DNA from: Ascaris suum
Lineage: Eukaryota > Nematoda > Chromadorea > Rhabditida > Ascarididae
Direction: 5' to 3'
NCBI GenBank assembly: GCA_013433145.1
Contig: CM024172.1
Location: 7,246,553 to 7,310,552, forward strand
Length of the DNA stretch: 64,000 bases
Under the pieces are notes generated by a model. The model was not told the origin of the DNA. It did no database searches and saw nothing but the letters and a program-made list of their open reading frames with translations. This document shows positions 11,689 through 24,700 of the stretch, piece after piece; the stretch's first letter is position 1; every line of letters starts with the position of its first letter. Made by a program: the position numbers and the translations under genes.

Positions 11689-14600
11689 CTAAAATGAAAA
11701 ATCAAGTCGTTAATAATTTCTTAGTGCAAGAAACAAAACGAAACAGGAACGGGACAATCGCATTCAAAAAGAATTCAATGCAAAACCTGCGATGCGAAAT
11801 ATATGAACGAAACTTTTGCAAATGCGCATTTCCTATGTGAAAGCTGCTGATTGTCGGTTGCCGTTTCCAGCGGAAATCTCCTTAGACAATGTAACGTTGC
11901 ACATCCACTGAATGTTAAGTAACGAAATGCCATATTACTCTCTCTCTGCGAAAAAGGCATTACGATTTCGGCCTCGCCAACAAACGTTTTTTAAAATCCT
12001 TCTCCCATTAATTACCTTGAGATTGTGATCTCTGTACTTATTCATTTTTATTTATTTCAACGCTGCGAAATTGGAAAACACGCCGCTGCTTAACGCTCGA
12101 TGGATGTCGTTATAGCAGCAAACTTCTTTCCTATAAACGTTCACCTGCGTATTTAATGCGGAAAGAAATGTGATTTGAACGCCAAATTCAAGCACCTAAT
12201 AGATGGTCTAATGCATATGAGGTTAACACTAATTTATGCATATGAAGCATGTGAGAGAAAAACACGCATCGTATTGCTGGTTTAAATAAGGTAAACGGAA
12301 CGATGAATCTCCAACTCCAACTTCATCAGCACCCAACACATTCCTTTCTGCGCAGTTTGCTTCTCCGTTTCAAATCACGAGATCACACAGCGCTACGTAC
12401 CGTATTCTTCTCGAACTGCTTTCCAACATGCACAAGAGAACGTTGCGATCTTTCAAAAAACACTACACCTTTATTTCTAATGAAATCGCTGAAGTTGAAA
12501 AACGACAGCCAGTGCGCTAAACTCAGCCAACCCCCCAACATCAATCATCCTGGTTGCCAGTAGTTGTTTAGCCCTAGTCGCAGCTCCGCACCCATCCACC
12601 AGTGCATACTCCCATCACCACCCACACTGCCGTAGAACCAACAAGGTGAAAGTATCACCACATGCTTGTTACTGAAAAGCATTACCCAAGTCGCAGTAGC
12701 AGTTTATCACCGCCGTGAAAAATGTTGTATCTCGAGATCCGCTTCTGGCACTGGAATCTTTATTGCGGAGCAATTTTGCCAAATAACTCTGCTTCAGATC
12801 CTAGCTTATCACCCAGAACGCCATCATCCCGGGAAGTTCTGCTCCTATTCTTGCTGTCCTTCTAGATAGCCCATTTGGCTTTCCATTACGTTTGGCCCAA
12901 ACTTTACATCAATAAGGTCTACTGCAAAGTCGAAAAGGACTTGAAGACCTTAAATCGAATTTCACAGCTTAAAAGCAACGCCGCTCACACAGAACGTGTT
13001 ATGATGCAGCAGATGCAGCACGAGCATTAAACCGAAACGACGTTTTTTCAGATTTGTGCAGCTGGTAGGTCCGGGTGGGAGATGGATTGTTTAGTTTAGC
13101 GCCCTTACACAACTAGTTGAATTGATGTGCCGAATTTCAGAAACTGGACGAATTTGTGGGTTAGCATATTCTGAGGCGGTCCTCAAATCGAGCGTTGCAA
13201 ACACTAAAGGAAGACTCAATGAGCTGTAATGTACACTAATCGTGCAGTTCATTTCCCGACCACTGATATCGTCCATTTCGCTGTAAAACGCCCCAACGCT
13301 TGTGGCGTTCGCAAAGACGCAGTGTCAGTTGGCGCAGATGTTCCGATGTATCAAGCTGAAGAAGTTTCAAATTGCGATGAACTGAAATATTGCTTGATGA
13401 GCGCAGCAATAATATGCTGTGCTGCAATAGCAACCTTGTTCTGTTGATAGAATACAAGCAGCGATCGTCGAATGCTGATGCAATCTGCCATGTTATCGAT
13501 ATTGCAATTAAAAGGATGAGGGTCCGTTTTCTTTTTGCTTGCATTTGATCACAAAAATACACATCTACGATCTTTATTTATGGTATTTATCGCTGTTTGG
13601 AAATATCGTGCAGCTTCAATAATATTTCAGATCTTTGAATCTAGAATTCCATAATTCCGTAAAATAAAAAGCCGATCATCACCACTTGTAATTCTCTCCC
13701 ACTCGAAAACATTTGCAATGCCAATGGACATCTGCGAGCGAAAAATGCCTGCCTCAACCCTCATAAATAGTAATTACTACGAAATTTGTATGTGGCCAAT
13801 CACAAGATTGCTCCACATACAACACATGAATGTTTCGCGTTCTGGTTACACTGCTGCGCCCATTACGGAGGAATTTTCCAAATTTCATTACTCATTCAGG
13901 AACCAATAGCTGCCCGCCTTTTGACGTTTGCGAGACCCTCCATTGCGCCAAATGTAACCTGTTAGAGATGAATGTTTCAGATGTAAACGAAATGTTACTG
14001 AGTTGCTGTAGGTAACTATCGATTGTTTGTTCACTGAAAGCCTTCGATTACCGCGGACATTTATAAAGTACATGTATTTCGCCGTATATTTTGTAAGGCG
14101 ATGGGATATTAGCAAAGAAAATAGAGTCCTTTAATTTATAGACAAACGCGGAGCTTCGACGTGACGGCAATGAGCTATATTCGCATCGTTTATAAATCTA
14201 ACCACGTAGTCATGATGCACGTAAAATGCGCCCTCTATATTTTATGGCTTATTAATGTCAATACACTATTTATTCTCATTTATTACTCTGTACATTACTG
14301 GGAAGTTTATTCACTCATTATTTTTTGTCACTTCCATATGTTCAGCACTATAATGAGTGACAACAATTATGACAAAACGGCCAAAATACGTTTCCTCCTG
14401 CAAGTTATACTTCTCGAGGTTCAATCCTCTTGGACTCGATATTTCAATTACAGACAAACGGTTGAAACTTTTTAGTTTTCCATCCCGTAATAAAAACCTC
14501 CACTGTTCCCCATGAAAATAACAAAGTTCTGAAATTTTCTGGAAACGAAAACGTCGTTTTACCCACCAAATTCAAATGCACATAGAGGTCGAACAGTATT

Positions 14601-15422
14601 AGCCGGCTAAGCACTGTACATTGGCTATCGAAAGCGCCAACTCCATGAGGTGAGATGAACGTTGAAATTTGGAAATGGCGAATTTCGCTCGTAATGAATT
14701 TCATTTCGTAATTGACCGAGGCGAATCAAAAAGTTTAATTTTTTCAAATGGCTCCAATTGCACACATCGGTGTTGGTGTAATGGGACCGCATTTTTGAAG
14801 AAGACGATTGCTGAATGCACGTTGTATGAGTTCGCTGATTAAATAACAGTTGTAGATTTGGAGATTTATAAAATCGATTTCTGCAAATGAGAGGCAGGTT
14901 TTAAGCAGAACTTTTAATGCCTGCAAAGTTCCTTAAAACAAACTGTTTTTTGTTGTAGTATTGTAGACTTGGATGATGCACGAAGCAACTGATGCACTTG
15001 AACTGACTTACACAAGATCTAGTTAATTTACTGCTTCGTTGGGCTGTAGAACAAATCATCGAGTGTCTCACTGAGGATTTATGCTTTTATTCTACTTTGC
15101 TCTAGGCACACTTTCGAGTAGTTTACGCTGTAAGCATAAAAAGGTTATAAAAAGGCAACAGGCGACAAAACATCATAAACAAATTCAAAGAGAAAGACAT
15201 AAATAAGGGCTCGAAAACGTCTGTCACGAGAATATAGGCAATGGGTAAATTTGAAGGATGAGGTTTCCCGCAAATACGAATCAAATCGATTAAAACGTCT
15301 CACAAAACTTTCAGCATTATCCATTTTTACGATAATTTCGAAAAATGCACAGAACATAGCAACGAACACTACTGAAAAAAAATGCTTCTTGGTACATGTT
15401 TTCCTGGCTAACTGAATTTCAT
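11689..15422. other. upstream region of RIOK1, no recognised gene
   Basis: This holds the presumed RIOK1 promoter and any 5' non-coding exon. No TATA box or other element can be assigned. The only coding-like island is at about 13110-13500 and is listed separately. The rest is AT-rich with many stops on all frames. Confidence 0.5.
13351..13491 (-). CDS. possible small ORF, unidentified
   Basis: ATG at 13491 to TGA at 13351 encodes 46 residues with an amphipathic helix-like middle (KVAIAAQHIIAALIKQYF). Just downstream on the same strand another frame stays open (about 13110-13290: MDDISGREMNC, then LRTASEYANPQIRPVSEI) after a TTTTACAG. The two could be exons of one gene or parts of a degraded one. 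The + strand is also open over 13229-13444, so base composition alone may explain it. No family recognised. Confidence 0.2.
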   Translation of the reverse strand: MADCISIRRSLLVFYQQNKVAIAAQHIIAALIKQYFSSSQFETSSA

Positions 15423-18113
15423 ACCCATGCAGTTCACCTTCAGGTATCCTCTTATAGACAGAGGACGGAAGAATTTCTGGGAACTATCACTACCCTAGAG
15501 CACAGGATCAAGTGGAACTATCCGGAATTAAAGGTTTTCCGCTTGACAACAGCATGGGGACTGCAATAGCCAAATGTACATGATATGGAGATAAAAACCC
15601 TTATCCACACAATAATTTACCTGTGTGGGATAAGGCACAGATTTTGAAAAACTGAATTGCTTGTTTGCCACAAATTTCATATACGGCCTTCCTCACGCCT
15701 CATACAAAGCACTGACTGCTGACACGGAAAAAAGAGAATCAGACGTATTTACGGATTACGTGATTCGTTACTGATGAACACAAATGCAACTCTGAGATGC
15801 TCTATAAGTTAGTTGCTCACTGCTTACTCTATTCTGCATATATTAGTGTTGTCCTTTTCATAAACGTAGCATCCTTTCCGAGCCCAGCCATAATACATCA
15901 CTTATGGAAGCCCATCAGGTAACTGCTGAGCTGGTCCATTAAAATTTTCCTTCGTGTTGCCCGATGGATGTATCCAATGAGATTGTCGATGTTACCCAGT
16001 TTAACAGACTGCAGAATGATGCAAAACAATCATTTTTATGCCGGTTACAGGTTATCCTAACAGCACCACTGATGGACTTCTGCATCAATTCTAGGTCTTT
16101 TTCATCCGCAGCTCAAATTGTCTCAAAGAAAGTTAAATGATTTATTTGTTCGTTGAGTGCTTTTACGCAATAAAACATTCGATGAGAGGTCGGAAAATGT
16201 GAAGTTACAGCACACCTTTAGGAGTGCTGCGGTGACGGCATTCTGGCTACCGTCACAAATAAACTGAATTGAATTTATTGTTCACTAAGTTATACTACCT
16301 CCACCACAGCCTTGAATAAATCCCAAATCTCTAATATTACCCTCGATCACAGCTCACTTCACTCAACGCTGATAACATTTTTAATGACGTATATGTAAAC
16401 CTATATGCAGAAACAGCGCAATCAATTCTGCGTAAAAATATCGGATAAAACGTGCTCTTACTCTGCAACCGACTGGCTTTTGTGGAGCTCCTCCCACAGA
16501 TCGAAAATACTTGCGCCAATGACTTGGCTGAAATTATAATTCCATCACCTACCAGTTTTTGCATATACAGTTTTGACTTCATCGGTCGACTGCTCATCTG
16601 CGCCGCTTATTTACGCCTCCACCCCTTTTCTTTAAAGTTGGAGCAATCGCCTTTCCTTGATCAAAAGATCTCGATGTAAAATAAAACTGAAAGCCCTTCG
16701 AAACTTTACATCCCCAACACCGTAGGCATGTGCCTGATACACGCAACTGCCGCGATGCCATGATGCTAGGTGTGATAGACTGTTCTGCAAAATTGTTCAT
16801 CAACTGGTCAACTGAATTTAGTAATCCCGTATACAAAGTTGCAAGGAAGTCTTAATTTCCAGACATGCTTGGATGGCATGAAATTCCAGGAAATAGATCA
16901 CCTTTTATGCAAAACAAAGAACGGCAAAGTAAACATCAAGTCGTGAATGTAGCAGATCAGAGGGCTGACCAGTCGGAGATCTACTGCTGAGTTCCTACAA
17001 TTAAAGGAAACCAAAATGAGATGGCCTCCATCTGACTAAGCAGTCTCTAACTGCATAAACCTCACTTCTGTATTCAACGCACGAATCTGAAACTTCCTGT
17101 GGCATGGTCACCAATGTTGCTCAATTCAACAAATTCAAAAAGCTCTATACGAACATTGTGCCCAATCCACAGCGCAAAACATTTCTGGGGATCCCGTCGT
17201 CGACCCTCGCTGCTTTAAGCATGCAAACCAGCTTTCTCAATTTTTAAACAACCTGCAGGTTAGTGGAATTTTACAGCCTTTTACTGGAGCCACATATAAA
17301 ATATATGCGTCACGAGGGAATCTGCTTATCGAGAAACCGAAGACGGGTTCGTGTAGTTGGTGCCGTCTCACAGGCTCATCCACAGAACACGCAACTCAAA
17401 TAGGCATCGAATCGCAACTGGAAGACCTCTCAACGGCACTCACTCCGTTTGCCTTCGCTTCAGAAAACGTTTTCTTGTATGCGACCCGAATACATTGTAA
17501 GTACATAAAATACAAAGACATTCACAATATCCGCATAAATATAAGAGACCTTTGGATATAGCAACAGAATATCAACCATCTTGGGTATGTATAAGCGAAC
17601 GCTTCCGCAAATCTTTTCTGCAGTCTGGAATTCGAAGAATTTCTCGATAAAATATTTTTTGAAACTTCTTTTCAATTCGTTATGCTCACCAAAAACGGCA
17701 TACGTAAAGGCCAACCTCATGTTTTAATTATTAGGACGACTTGTTTCAAGTGTGCCAATATGCAAGTTTAGAAACGGTTCCGCTCACTTTCAACCAACAC
17801 GAATCCCAACTCGACATTGGATGAACGTTTAAATACCGGATGCGAGAAAACACTCCATAATCCCTTCATGAAACTCCTAATAAATAAACCCTTTCAGGCT
17901 GCAATAAGAACCATGGTCAAACTGGCTAATAAGAACGCGGAATCACGGTTGTCTAGTACGCATGAGATGCTTTTGCAAATACATGACGTGACCAGCAGCC
18001 TTACCCTCACTCAATTAACATTCGTAATAGATCAAGTGACAGAATTTAAACTGAAAAAGGCAATACATAAGCTCATAACATTACAAACACAACATATCGA
18101 AGCACTGCAGTGA
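15423..18113 (+). pseudogene. decayed protein-coding stretch, probably a dead mobile element, family unidentified
   Basis: A run of + strand segments reads like protein but is broken by stops and frame changes: 15423-15648 (RQRTEEFLGTITTLEHR, one internal stop), 15652-15771, 15893-16140 (one internal stop, then NEIVDVTQFNRLQ), 16180-16400, 16691-16855 (CRDAMMLGVIDCSAKLF), 16862-16944, 17057-17247, 17248-17560 (GATYKIYASRGNLLIEKPK) and an intact 98-codon frame 17817-18113. Several segments contain scattered cysteines; the last is helix-rich. No reverse transcriptase, integrase, transposase or capsid motif was recognised. A decayed retroelement protein is the simplest reading; a decayed host gene or a multi-exon gene cannot be excluded. 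No flanking long terminal repeats were noticed. Confidence 0.38.
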
Positions 18114-18737
18114 CGAAGAAACCTCCAAACGTACCACTGCTTGGCACAGAGCCGAGACGCACATAAATAAAGCTTCATAAGGCATTTTCAGTGCCAACTT
18201 ACCTGAAACTAATTTGTTATGAGCTTTTCCCTGTTCTATAAGCTCCCCTTTCAATGACTCGTCAGCACAGTGACATCATGCAAAGAACAACCAGAAGGAC
18301 TGATAAGTGGCGAAGAAAGCTTTGGGATAAGCAAAAACAGAAGTGGGAAAATATCAGAGAAATACAAAAGTATTTACACACAACGGTGTTCAAACAAAGA
18401 AAACAGAGCGTCTAGAAAGTGAGTGGAACAGGCATTGAGAATTAATAAACCTCTCAGGCGATAAGCGGAATACAAAAAAAACAAAGGTAATAAAAACAGA
18501 AACAAAACAGATCAGCTTTTCACAATCACCATTGCAAAATGCCCGAATCCGCAACCACTTCTGCACTCTCCGCCTCACCACAAAAACTAACACCGAAATT
18601 TGCCAACGCTGCATCATTTGAAAAGCGTAAACATATCGCCTCTTGGTACAACTAAAGAAACCTCACATCAGTGGCGATGCAACAAGTAACTCTGGAAAAT
18701 CACGAGGCCAACATCAGGCATTTTTTCGTGCCGCATT
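18114..18737. other. 3' flank of TPRA1-like gene
   Basis: AT-rich sequence without a supported gene. It lies between the end of the decayed stretch and the TPRA1 stop codon and should hold the 3' UTR of that - strand gene. Confidence 0.4.
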
Positions 18738-18742
18738 TTATT
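18737..18742 (-). terminator. AATAAA overlapping the TPRA1 stop codon
   Basis: The reverse strand reads GAAAAATAAAATG: the TAA stop sits inside a perfect AATAAA. If used, the 3' UTR would be only about 20 bases. This may be coincidence in A-rich sequence. Confidence 0.3.
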
Positions 18743-21700
18743 TTTCGGGACTTTCCTTAGCATAGACGTCATTATCATCGGTGAAGATGAGTGTACCGTT
18801 CGGGCCGAGTCCTCTCAGATGCCGCGGTCCAGTACCGAATGAATGCGTGCTGCCAACATCATAATGCGATGGCTTCATCGAGACGATTCGCTCCTCAAAT
18901 GAGTTTACTCCGCCATGATAATCGGGCGAGCAATCAAAATCGACATGAGTGGTGACTGTGGAATCAGGCGTACGTTGTGACATCATCAGCGGTGCACTGT
19001 AATTGAATGGATCACCAGAACGCATCTGATCCAGATCGGTTTGTTGGTAGAAATCCGAATCGATCGTCGCACCCATACCAAATCGTGTCCGAGCACCTCC
19101 ATCACAGTCGAACAGGTCATCGTAGGAAGGCGAAGTGAGACCTGAAAATTCGTCGGCGTATGGTTTTAGAGTTTAACATAAATTTTCAATGAATTCAATT
19201 CCAGCATAGCGATTTCCATTATGCCATAAATAACTGCACTCGAAGCCTCGGAAGTCACCACAGCGCAGTACTTTCAAAAATTAACAATAGGGCAGCTTCA
19301 TGTCCATCGGGAAGGAAAAAGTGAACAGGTGAGGGAGGAGAGAAGTGGTTCAGTGCGACCGGATATTGCTTCAAGTGAAAAGCCACTGGAGTCCTGCGCT
19401 CGAAACTGATAGTATGATACTTTTTCATCAGCAATCTAAGACTGCGAAGGATGTCCTCTTGAAGAATTCTAGAGAATCGAAGAACGCGACAATCCCTTAT
19501 AACAAAAGAATTTTCTGATATGACAGCTCCGAATAAGCAAATGAAAAGCAGAACTAAAAAAGCTAACATTAAGACGGAAGCAGACTAGGTAAATCAACCT
19601 GAGAAGCGTGGATAATATGTGGCTGCATCAGGTAAATCCCCCGTGGTCGCCTCATCTTTCTGCTTTCGGTACGAAAACAATGGTCCACCGCCGTTTGAAG
19701 TGTTTGCACTAGAAATTGAACAGTGAGGTATTGAGCGAGAAGAATTCACTTCACAAACAAACATCGTTTCTTTTGCTATATTAAAACAGTCCAGGAAAAA
19801 TATTATCCTCGTAGTCAGTATCATCTACAAAAGTGAATAAATCTGAAATTATGAATACGAGAATATATGAATTAGTTTTACTGAGACGCCAATCTGAAGA
19901 GAAAGAATAACGAAAAACAACGTTCGGAAGTGTTTCAAAGCCTCAAGATGGAAGACTACTGCAAGCTCTCCATGCATAGCGCTCTCATGAAACGAAAACT
20001 GGCCCCATTACACTTCCATTCATTTTCAAACACCAAAAATTCAAAAGAAACATGGATTGGATCGTATAAACAAAACCAGATGCCCCGAAAAAGGCATAAA
20101 AGAGACAGAAATATAGAGGATAAAGCATACTTGAGTGAACGTCTCAGGAAGACGAAGTAGACCAGTGGTGTATATAGAGTGAAATACGCAAATGTTGTCA
20201 GATCGACGATACTGCAATAAAATATTCGACATTAACGCTGACACGCATATGACCCACACAACCAACTTTGGACTGCTTAGACTCGTGATAAGAATTACCG
20301 AAGGCTGCTCATAACAACCTTCCCTTTTGAGATGCAAGGCAACTTTTTCTTTAACCTTCTGATTACTGTGACCAACAATTTTCGCAGAGAAGTGCCTATC
20401 AAAGAAATCATTTCCAAAGGGATTGATTTCTAGAAGGATGATTTCGGGAACTTTGGCGACTTCCTGGATGGCCTTTCACAAGTGATCAAATGTAAGCTGA
20501 TAACACATTAAAAGGAGAGGTTTGATTTTATTGATTCAGTTATTCGCCCTACTTCCTTCCTCTTTGGTACCCTTCCACTCTTTTAGCAATGAAAAACGAA
20601 CCACATGCCATCGAGACAATCGGTCAAGATGAGTGCTGCACCAATCATTTGTGCCGCGTTAAGTAATGCCAGCATCAAGCAGTACGCATAAAATGAGCAC
20701 TTTGCTGAAAGTGAAAACATTCAACTCATCCACCTTCAAGTGAATACAATCATAACGCTGCTACTAATAAGCAGTCAACGTAAAATTAAATGCTACTTGA
20801 ACAGAGATGTGACATTTTCAATAGGCGTGTTCCCGATGATCGAGTTTTTGTCGTTTCGGTGATGACGAAATTTCATCCGCTGCGCTTCGTTAAAGAGAAC
20901 ATACAACCTTTATCAACACGACGGTAGGCAACCGACTCGACTTCTTTTATTAATTCTGTCATCACTCACCTCTTACACTTTCTAGATAGATCAACGAAAA
21001 TGGGTGCTGGAGCTATTCCTCGCCAGTGGATTTAACCATTCGTTGCTTGCACGGCAATATCATCAAACTTTACTAGCTAACCTACAACAAACCTATCCAC
21101 TTTAGAGGGTTCCTCCCAAATCATTTCTGCGCCCTTTATACCCCTCTTGCGGGACGATCCTACAAACACATCATACTGCAATTATTAAAATCGACACACC
21201 GAAATACAATATCTCCAATGTCAGCGGCAAAGATAAACGATTAGCACATAACCTCCCTACTAATTAATCATAACTTAAATTGAAGATAAAATTTCGCTTT
21301 TTACCGCACCAGAACAGCAAAGCTTCAGCTAGCATGGTGTAAGGCCTCGTTGCCGGATGCTTTCGTTTGGATTCCTGATCCGATGAAATCGTCTCTTGTC
21401 GACGGATTTCCCGACGCAAGACTCTTCACTTCACAAAATATTCGCTTTTCCATGTGAGTTTCAAATATTTGGCTGTCCCACTACACCCACGTCGTTGGTC
21501 ACCTCGACTGCCATTCCATAAAGTTCTGTAAGTTTGGCCAGCCAAACCCTGCGGATCTCCCCTGCTGCTATCTCTCTCTCTATTTGCTGCCTGTTGTCAT
21601 TACCGCGGAATTTTGTACCGGCCGGTAATCAAGCTTGTCACATGTGCGTTTAACGTTTTAAACGCTCTGTCCTGCAAAACTTTCAAAATTTACCTCTCCA

Positions 21701-24700
21701 TTTCCGAAATGCAATCGGTACTATGTCAAGCAACCCCACGACATCCCACAACACACAGCGTGGGATCCATTTGTTCGAACAATCGAAATCATTGTTCTGC
21801 CTTCAAAATCTAGTCAACAGGACTTTGAAAATCCTGCTGGTTGGATTTCAGCATGGAAAGAGTGGTTTCAAAAATTTTGCAGGACGAAACTTTCATAACG
21901 TCAAACACAATAAGAGGAACTTGAGTACCGGCTAAAAAACAAAACTCCGCAGTGAAGACAACAGCCAACAAAGGGAAGGAGGAGCAGAAACGAAGCACTC
22001 CCGAGTTCGGCCAGCCAAACTGCCAAATGGCAAAATTTAACGCAGTGGCGTCGCGGGATTTCTCCATATTCGCCGGAAGTACATCTTGTATTCATCTTTC
22101 AAATGTGTGATCGAAATTTTGTCACACATGACGTCATTAGGTTGCCACATACGTCACTAGGCTTATACAAAATAGGACAGTTTCATGTAACTGTGAAATG
22201 CAGCAAGTCCATAAATTTTATTGTTCCATAATACTCAACATTTTCTTACGGCCTCAGAGTGCAGAAAATCCTGGTCTTGCAATATTACAACCTTCGACAG
22301 TTTGCAAACGAATGAAATTCTAAGGGTTAATTCTGATTTACAGATCACTAACAGTTAAGCCGGATGATAGTTGCACTTCTGCAGTTTTATGTGTTCGCTA
22401 ATATTTTATCGCCCTTGGGAATGTTAACGTGCTTTTGATTACTCCAGTTCCTGTTCTATTACTTGTAGCTATACTATACGGCGGTGAGGAAAGCCTCAGT
22501 ATGGGTAGTATCACTGCTAACAGCACTGGTACCGCTGGCAATAATCAGGAGCACTATAAGTGGAATTGCCATCGCCGGTACTAGCCTGTTAGTAGTAGAG
22601 TGTTAAGGGCTGATACCGAATGATTTCTAAGAACAACTCTCCCCCCCCCCCCCCACCCCCCCGCCGCTCCTACTCGTAGCTGTTGGTTATTGCAACAAGA
22701 ATAAACGATTTCCTTGGTCATAAAAAAAGAGTGACGATGAAAAGAAAGGCGGCCAAAACTTTAATTACCTGGGAGAGTGACGAAGCGACGAATGCATGTA
22801 TATGGCAAGAGACATGCCATGGAATAAACCTGAAATAAACGCTATCGACTCCACCTTTACTCGCTTTGTATGATGCTTTTCATAACGTTATTGTAAGTCG
22901 TAATAAAAAGACCCCTAATGGATAAATCAATTTATCTTATTTCATTAATTTCTCAGTCGTCGCAACCTCCACTGCACAATAATGTAACCTGTTTTGTTTA
23001 TGCAGATGAATTTCAATACTGTTTCTATACTTTGCCCTAAGAGTGTGCAAAGATCATTTATGCACGGTACGGTTATTCATGTGCGCCATCTCTACAAGTT
23101 GTCATTTTTAGCAGTACCACTTAAATACTCTATGATTTTGGTGTGCATTCACTCTTACTTTTCAACAGATATTTATATTGCCGAGAAGCACGAAAAGAAA
23201 ACGGCGAAAAATTTTTGATCAGTTGCAAATAGAGAAAAATTTATAAGGGACAAACGGTACAAATTTACGAACACTTGTTTATTATCACTGCTGGAATCCT
23301 TTTTTGTGTTATCAAATGAACAGGGCTCCAGAACAGTATCCAGATTTGTTTCAAAAATTTTATCGTTTTCTTCACTGAAATATTCTACCCGACGGATAGC
23401 CAAGCAAGCAAACGCTTGTACGCTTGGCTCGGATATTGGAATGCAAGCTGTCTTTTCAAATAACATCTGAATCAACTTAGCCAGTACAGCAGAGGATGCA
23501 TCTTTCACTGCATATGAATTAAAATCGTGTAGGAATAGACTTACAATAACAAAAACACCAGAGGAGATCATCCAGAATCCCATACCACCATGAGCATATA
23601 AATTGAATTCAGTGGGATCCTCGACCACGTAGTGCTGCAAATTCAAGCGGTTAATACACACAAACAAAACTTTACAAGTAAGAAAAAACATTGCTGCGCT
23701 AACTAGACGAAAAAATGCTTAAAAGGGTTAAGCGAAAGCAAATAAATAAATAAACATCACTCATATAAACAAAAAATAAATAAAGTTACATCAATGCAGA
23801 ACTGTTTATTCCCAATAACCACTGATAGCGCATATGTGACAACAGAAAACAACAAAAATCACTTAAAGGAAACTAGCGATGGCACAAACGGAAACAACAT
23901 TTGGTTTGAATAATAAACTAGAGGGAGGGAGGTTGTGACCTAAGCGAGCATCACATTCACGACCTATCAAAAAAAAAAAATCAACGGCTCACCTCATCTT
24001 TAATAGCGAATTCGAGAACACTTTGCAGTGCCAAATGTATTAACGATATGAACATAGTTGCAGTGAGCACATTCCGAATACTCGTTCGACTGTCCAAATG
24101 TCCTGCAAAAATAAAACCATGATCTCTCTCTCTCTCTCTCTCTCTCTCAGCAGTTCAATAATTCCCCTCTCTCGAATGCTATGCTTTTATGCTTCCAACT
24201 TAGATCCAACTTGATGGGAAACTTTTCAGTGAATTGCGGCCATCAACACTTTCACCTCATTCTAATTCCTGTTAGCTTGTTTAAATTCTGGACGAATGGT
24301 AGTGAATTTTATGAGAAAACGACCATAGTGGTTGGAACAGCTGTCTCGAAAAGTCGCCGCTGAGATGAGGCAAGAACACTAACTCCTTTGCTGGAGAGAG
24401 AAACGCCGGAAGGTTCAACATAACAGGAAACGGAGAACTTCATAAATGCTCCCGACCATTCTGCTTCAAAACAATCCTATTTAGGAAAATTTTCAAATTC
24501 TGTCTTTTTCCAGGGAAACCTCCCCAAAAAAAAGACATCCGGTGAGGCATTGTGAAAGGAAGTAGATGTAACACAAAGTAAAGAATACCGAAGAGCAGTC
24601 CGAATGTCAACACGCATAATTCGGCTGAAAGCAAGAAGAACTTCAAGATGAGCCATAAAACCTGCAAGAAACGAATTGATTCCACAAGCAGCAATATTTT

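Noticed and set aside
14421..14440. GGTTCAATCC, resembling a tRNA B box
   Set aside because: No matching A box, acceptor stem or anticodon arm at the expected spacing.
16232..16256. GTGACGG...CCGTCAC short hairpin
   Set aside because: A 7-bp stem alone is common by chance and lies within the decayed stretch.
23173..23544. Continuation of the TPRA1 frame past 23545
   Set aside because: A GTAAGT donor ends the exon at 23545, and the read-through loses family similarity, which resumes in the exon at 22769-22829.
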